Positions 60,568 through 64,000 of a DNA stretch of 64,000 bases are shown here, piece by piece. The DNA is from Bdellovibrionales bacterium (lineage in GTDB: Bacteria; Bdellovibrionota; UBA1018). The position numbers were made by a program, and so were the translations under genes. The notes under the pieces were generated by a model that had not been told where the DNA came from, searched no databases, and was given only the letters and a program-made list of their open reading frames with translations. The first letter of the stretch is position 1. Each line of letters starts with the position of its first letter. The stretch spans positions 62,001 to 126,000 of the forward strand of contig JAEUWC010000024.1 in assembly GCA_016786465.1 (NCBI GenBank). Reading direction: 5' to 3'.

Positions 60568-61497
60568 ATGAAGGTCACGTGGATGATTTCGTTAGGTTTA
60601 TTAGTCGCCGTATTTGTCCTTTCGATTCCGCTAGCGATCCTGATTTTGGGTCGAATCGGACCCGTGGCTCCGGCCATTGAAAAGAACGACCAAGCCCAGG
60701 TCATGCAGCTAGACGGGGGTCAGATTCGCTACCAGGACGAAGGCCAGGGTCCCGAAGCAACGCTAATGATTCATGGATTCAATCATCAGATGATTGCGTG
60801 GGAATCGGTTTGGCCCAAGGTCCAATGCGGTCGAAAGATTCGCATCGACGTACCCGGATATGGAGAATCGATTTGGCCCGCAAGTTCGTATTCGGTCCCC
60901 GAACAAGCCAAGCGAATCATTCAATTTATGGATGCGATGGGGCTGAAAAAAGTGAACCTGCTTGGGGTTTCCATGGGCGGATCGATTTCGGCCTGGCTGG
61001 CTTCGCAGTATCCGGACCGGGTCAAGGGCTTGGTGCTTTTGGCGCCGTCGGGTTACCCAGGATCTTTGCAATATTACGGAGCCTTTGGTCGCCTGGTTGG
61101 GCCAGGATTTTTCAATCAAGTCGCAAGTACCCTTGCAGACCTTGGGCCCTATCGATGGAAATTTCCAAACAGCCGCGCGCTTCACGCGCTGACGGTCACA
61201 TCGTCCTATGGTGACGCTTGGGTTGATGCTTTGAAAAAGATTCCACAACACGCTTGGGTGATTTGGTCACACGGCGACACGGGCGTCCCGTTTCGCTTTG
61301 CCTTAGGGGTCGCAAAATTGATCCCATCAGCGACCTTGATGGGTCTGGACGAAAAAGTAGGACACGATATTCCCGCGAATCGTTCGGACTTGGTGGCGGG
61401 TTTAGCATGCGCCGTGGCTCGGGGCGGGGATCGCGGGCAGGTTGAAGCCCAAGTGAAAAAGCTTTTTCAGGGTGCAGACCGAATCGAAGCGCTTTGA
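60568..61497 (+). CDS. Membrane-anchored alpha/beta hydrolase
   Basis: From the ATG at 60568 (GGA about 8 bases upstream; 60550 is an alternative adding six residues) this is 309 residues. An N-terminal anchor (residues 4-27) is followed by the alpha/beta-hydrolase fold: oxyanion LMIHGFNHQ, nucleophile elbow GVSMGGS, then the acid in IWSHGDTG and the terminal His in KVGHDIP. The extension far upstream in this frame is antisense to the permease gene and was not used. The substrate is unknown, probably an ester or lipid. The 3' end overlaps the SDR gene by 31 bases. Confidence 0.85.
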   Translation: MKVTWMISLGLLVAVFVLSIPLAILILGRIGPVAPAIEKNDQAQVMQLDGGQIRYQDEGQGPEATLMIHGFNHQMIAWESVWPKVQCGRKIRIDVPGYGESIWPASSYSVPEQAKRIIQFMDAMGLKKVNLLGVSMGGSISAWLASQYPDRVKGLVLLAPSGYPGSLQYYGAFGRLVGPGFFNQVASTLADLGPYRWKFPNSRALHALTVTSSYGDAWVDALKKIPQHAWVIWSHGDTGVPFRFALGVAKLIPSATLMGLDEKVGHDIPANRSDLVAGLACAVARGGDRGQVEAQVKKLFQGADRIEAL

Positions 61498-62891
61498 GAA
61501 ATCCAGTTTCCGAATCGATTCATGACCCAAAGATGAATCACGGCCTGAGTCCATCGGTAGACCGGCCAGGGAAGACTGGGGACAAAGTCCTGAACGATCG
61601 ACAGCACACAGTTTTCAGAAGGAATGGGCCGAAATTCCAGAATTCCACCGGTTCCCTTTTTCTTCAATAGGCCGCCTTGGATCTGAAAAATTTCATTCAC
61701 TTTTCCCGATTCGGAAAGGGATTTTAGTTCAAGAAGAACAATGGAAGTCAACCGAATCAGAAACCGGATTCGAGTATTCGAAGCGTCCTGGTCTTTCTGA
61801 ACGGTCAGGATCTTGAAAAGGAATCGGGGCAGCCATTCAAAGTACCGTTCTGCGATGGATCCGATGGATTTCAGTTTTTCGGAATCGATGTTGGGAATTC
61901 TTTGAATCGATCGTACGGTCCGTGCCCCCAAGATTTCTACCTTGGGGCGATAGGCCGTGGGTACGCTGGATGGGGCTGAAGCCATACGTCGAAGGCTTTC
62001 ATGAATCGACGTGGGTTTCTTTGAAAGCAAAGGCAAAATTCGACGATCTGGCCTAGAAATCATTTCGTAAGTTAGGCTTTTGACCAGGGGATAAACCAAA
62101 GCTCGCGGGGCACCGCTGACGGTACTGACCCAAAGTTTTGAAACGCCTGGGGACAAGACCGGAACGGGAATGATGGATCGTCGAAGCCCCAAAAGTTTCG
62201 CAGTTTCCTGCATCAGCCAGCGGTAACTGACGACTTCTTCGGCCGTTAGGTCCCAAGACTGATTTTGCAAATCAGGCCGAAAAAGCGTCTGGTGTATCGC
62301 GTAAACCACGTCTTGAAGGTCAACGGGTTCAGAACGGGTTTGCGTCCAAGTCGGTGCCAGCATCACAGGCAGCCTTCGCACCAGCCGGATCAGCATTTCG
62401 CTGGAAGACCCGCCGTTACCAATGACCAACCCCGCACGAAAAGAAGTCGTGATGGCCCCATAGGTTCCCAGAACGCGTTCGACTTCTAGGCGGCTTCGAA
62501 GGTGGGCAGACCATTTGGATTCATTTTGTGAAGAAGCTGGGATGATTCCGCCCAGGTAAAAAATGCGTTCGACATTTTCTAATGCGCAGGCGCGTGCAAA
62601 GTTATCGGCTTGGTGAAGATCGAAATCATCAAAGCGACCTTGATCCAATCGGGCCTGCGGTGACATCGAATGAACCAGATAGATCGCAGCCGTCGAACCG
62701 CGAACCCCCTTTCGAACACTTTCAAGGTCGGCTAGGTCTGATCTTCTGGGAACGATTTTGGGTTCATTGGCATTGGCTGGGCGGGGACTGCGGGATAACG
62801 CAAAGATCGCTTCGATTCTTGGGTCCTGATTCAGGCTAGCAATCAGGCTTTTTCCGATGAAACCGGTTGAACCTGCGATGACGACTTTCAT
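61467..62891 (-). CDS. Atypical SDR with C-terminal domain, last gene of the folE unit
   Basis: A 474-residue protein. The N-terminal 260 residues are an NAD(P)-binding atypical short-chain dehydrogenase (VVIAGSTGFIGKSLIASL; YLVHSMSPQ; IFYLGGIIPAS; RAGLVIGNG), lacking a plain YxxxK pair in the expected place. The remaining 210 residues look like an alpha/beta helix-grip domain (RYFEWLPRFLFKIL, GGILEFRPIPSE, VYRWTQAVIHLWVM), as in SDR-SRPBCC fusions. Its ATG overlaps the upstream gene's stop (ATGA). The substrate is unknown. Confidence 0.8.
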   Translation of the reverse strand: MKVVIAGSTGFIGKSLIASLNQDPRIEAIFALSRSPRPANANEPKIVPRRSDLADLESVRKGVRGSTAAIYLVHSMSPQARLDQGRFDDFDLHQADNFARACALENVERIFYLGGIIPASSQNESKWSAHLRSRLEVERVLGTYGAITTSFRAGLVIGNGGSSSEMLIRLVRRLPVMLAPTWTQTRSEPVDLQDVVYAIHQTLFRPDLQNQSWDLTAEEVVSYRWLMQETAKLLGLRRSIIPVPVLSPGVSKLWVSTVSGAPRALVYPLVKSLTYEMISRPDRRILPLLSKKPTSIHESLRRMASAPSSVPTAYRPKVEILGARTVRSIQRIPNIDSEKLKSIGSIAERYFEWLPRFLFKILTVQKDQDASNTRIRFLIRLTSIVLLELKSLSESGKVNEIFQIQGGLLKKKGTGGILEFRPIPSENCVLSIVQDFVPSLPWPVYRWTQAVIHLWVMNRFGNWISQSASIRSAP

Positions 62892-63667
62892 AGTCTTGCG
62901 ACGCTGTGAAAGCTTTTTGCGACATTCAATGGCGTTCCGATTTTTTCAAGCGTGACATAAAGCCCAGCCAGTGCCGTACCGATGAAAGTCAGTTCGGGAT
63001 GCAGACGCGAACGGTTTCGAATGGTTTCTTCAAATAATAAAGTAAACGTCGATTTAAAGTGGGAAATGGAAAATTCGACCTCTTTGGAATTTGCGTCGCC
63101 AAAGTGCTGATTCAACAGTGCGTTCACCCGGGAAAAATAGCCATCCGAAACCAGGGCTTCCCACGCATACAGTTCAAGACCGGCCCTGGTTTTTTCAGAA
63201 TCCCATCGAAAAAAACCCTGATAAAGATTTCGAACACGTTCACGAAAACCGTCTGATCGTTCAAACCAAAGGCGCGAAGGGGTCCAGATCAAAGTGTTTG
63301 ATTGGGGTTCCCACCGAAAATTCTGCGGCCTAAGGTCCAAGAAAAACGGAACAGGGTATTCCACCATCAGAAAGTACAGTTGAAGGATCGTTTCTCCGAT
63401 AACTTTTCGGTTTTCCGGGGTCGCTGTTTGTAAATGCGCCGCCAGTTCAATCCCGTCTTTTGGATCAACCGCGACACGAACGGGTAGGTTCAATGCCGAC
63501 GCTTCAACTTGCTTTCGAATCAAGTCGATGGCTTCCAAGTATCTGCTGTCGTTCAAAGTCTGGGCGGCCGACTTTAACGCAATGGCCAGCACCCTTTCCT
63601 TGTGAATGACCTTCAGGGCGGAAGTTGAAACAAAGGGCAGGAATTCTCGAAAAGCTGCCGGAACCAT
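62888..63667 (-). CDS. Unknown protein between folE and an SDR gene
   Basis: A 259-residue soluble helical protein with no signal peptide or membrane segment. It starts directly after the folE stop (TAA then ATG) and its stop overlaps the SDR start, so it is locked into a three-gene unit. Distinct features are the charged start FREFLPFVSTSALKVIHKERVL, the centre YPVPFFLDLRPQNFRWEPQSNTLIWTPSRLWFE and the helical C-terminus. I do not recognise a family. It resembles ABC1/kinase-like proteins only superficially. Confidence 0.75.
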   Translation of the reverse strand: MVPAAFREFLPFVSTSALKVIHKERVLAIALKSAAQTLNDSRYLEAIDLIRKQVEASALNLPVRVAVDPKDGIELAAHLQTATPENRKVIGETILQLYFLMVEYPVPFFLDLRPQNFRWEPQSNTLIWTPSRLWFERSDGFRERVRNLYQGFFRWDSEKTRAGLELYAWEALVSDGYFSRVNALLNQHFGDANSKEVEFSISHFKSTFTLLFEETIRNRSRLHPELTFIGTALAGLYVTLEKIGTPLNVAKSFHSVARL

Positions 63668-64000
63668 TTAAGCGGGCTCCACGGCTTTCCAGATTCGTTG
63701 AAGCTCGGTGGGGTTAAGTTGATCCGTTCCGATGGAAAATTCGGTCACGGTATCGGAACTTTGTTTTTCGACCCCTCTCATCATCATGCAAAGGTGGCAG
63801 GCCTGGACACGAACCACGATTGCTCGCGGCTTCAGTGCGGATGAAAGGCTTTCGGCCACTTGTCGGGTCAGGCGTTCTTGCACCTGAAACCGTCGGGCGA
63901 AAACGTCGATCACGCGCGGAATCTTTGAAAGTCCAAGAATCTTTTCGTTTGGGAAATAGGCGACCGAAGCCTTGCCCCAAAAAGGCAGAAGGTGATGTTC
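63668..64000 (-). CDS. folE: GTP cyclohydrolase I (5' part beyond window edge)
   Basis: The frame enters at the right edge and gives the C-terminal 110 residues. EHHLLPFWGKASVAYFPNEKILGLSKIPRVI, FARRFQVQERLT and the zinc and active-site segment CHLCMMMRGVEKQSSDT match GTP cyclohydrolase I closely. It makes dihydroneopterin triphosphate, the first step of folate or pterin synthesis. The stop is immediately followed by the ATG of the next gene, so folE heads or belongs to an operon with the unknown 259-residue protein and the SDR. The N-terminal part is outside the window. Confidence 0.93.
   Translation of the reverse strand, partial: EHHLLPFWGKASVAYFPNEKILGLSKIPRVIDVFARRFQVQERLTRQVAESLSSALKPRAIVVRVQACHLCMMMRGVEKQSSDTVTEFSIGTDQLNPTELQRIWKAVEPA

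Overview
The window is a gene-dense chromosomal segment (about 47 protein genes, GC near 50%, no gap over 300 bases without a gene). I saw no rRNA, tRNA, insertion sequence, prophage or CRISPR array. It encodes a Gram-negative cell: LpxL lipid A acyltransferase, lipoproteins, outer-membrane barrel proteins, an RND exporter and many Sec-exported proteins. The style of gene content (very long Ig/NHL-repeat lipoprotein, many secreted orphan proteins, sigma54 regulators, few mobile elements) suggests a Bdellovibrionota/Oligoflexia-type bacterium. That placement is an inference; no phylogenetic marker is present to prove it.

Layout. 1-6380: amine/amino-acid oxidation cluster arranged divergently (ALDH, EamA transporter and flavin amine oxidase on the left strand; ALDH and saccharopine-dehydrogenase-like reductase on the right). 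6498-15602: an S41-type peptidase convergent with a 2360-residue lipoprotein made of about 15 Ig-like repeats, an IPT/TIG domain and about 11 NHL-type repeats. 15748-21872: PlsC-like acyltransferase, soluble PAS histidine kinase, and an operon CBS protein - mono-heme c protein - NtrC-type regulator with a good candidate sigma54 promoter and upstream repeats, then MTA/SAH nucleosidase. 22298-25845: an NHEJ-like operon with LigD whose ligase domain looks dead and lacks its OB fold, an unknown 203-residue protein, and a stand-alone nucleotidyltransferase with a more intact ligase core; no Ku gene is in the window. 25887-31120: small exported and membrane proteins, SRPBCC and VOC proteins, a GNAT protein and LpxL. 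31112-36276: an operon-like block of an orphan reverse transcriptase translationally coupled (ATGA) to a polytopic membrane protein with a soluble C-terminal domain, preceded by a lipoprotein gene. 36400-37505: ArsR/AHSA1 pair with a clear promoter and two operators, probably leaderless. 37528-45213: trypsin-like protease, membrane and outer-membrane proteins, PhnA/YjdM, a large HEXXH protein, and a TetR - P-loop kinase - SH3 operon. 46029-51180: RND exporter fused in frame to a LolA-like periplasmic domain, followed by an outer-membrane barrel and a membrane protein, under a palindromic operator shared with the divergent TetR gene. 51186-64000: VOC proteins, RadD helicase, ACT protein, zincin, acyltransferase-3, CoA-transferase, CBS protein, SRAP/HMCES family protein, amino-acid permease, alpha/beta hydrolase, and a folE - unknown - SDR operon running off the right edge.

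The strongest candidates for undescribed biology are (1) the reverse transcriptase - membrane protein pair, (2) the split/degenerate LigD operon, and (3) the CBS - heme protein - sigma54 regulator operon with its own sigma54 promoter.
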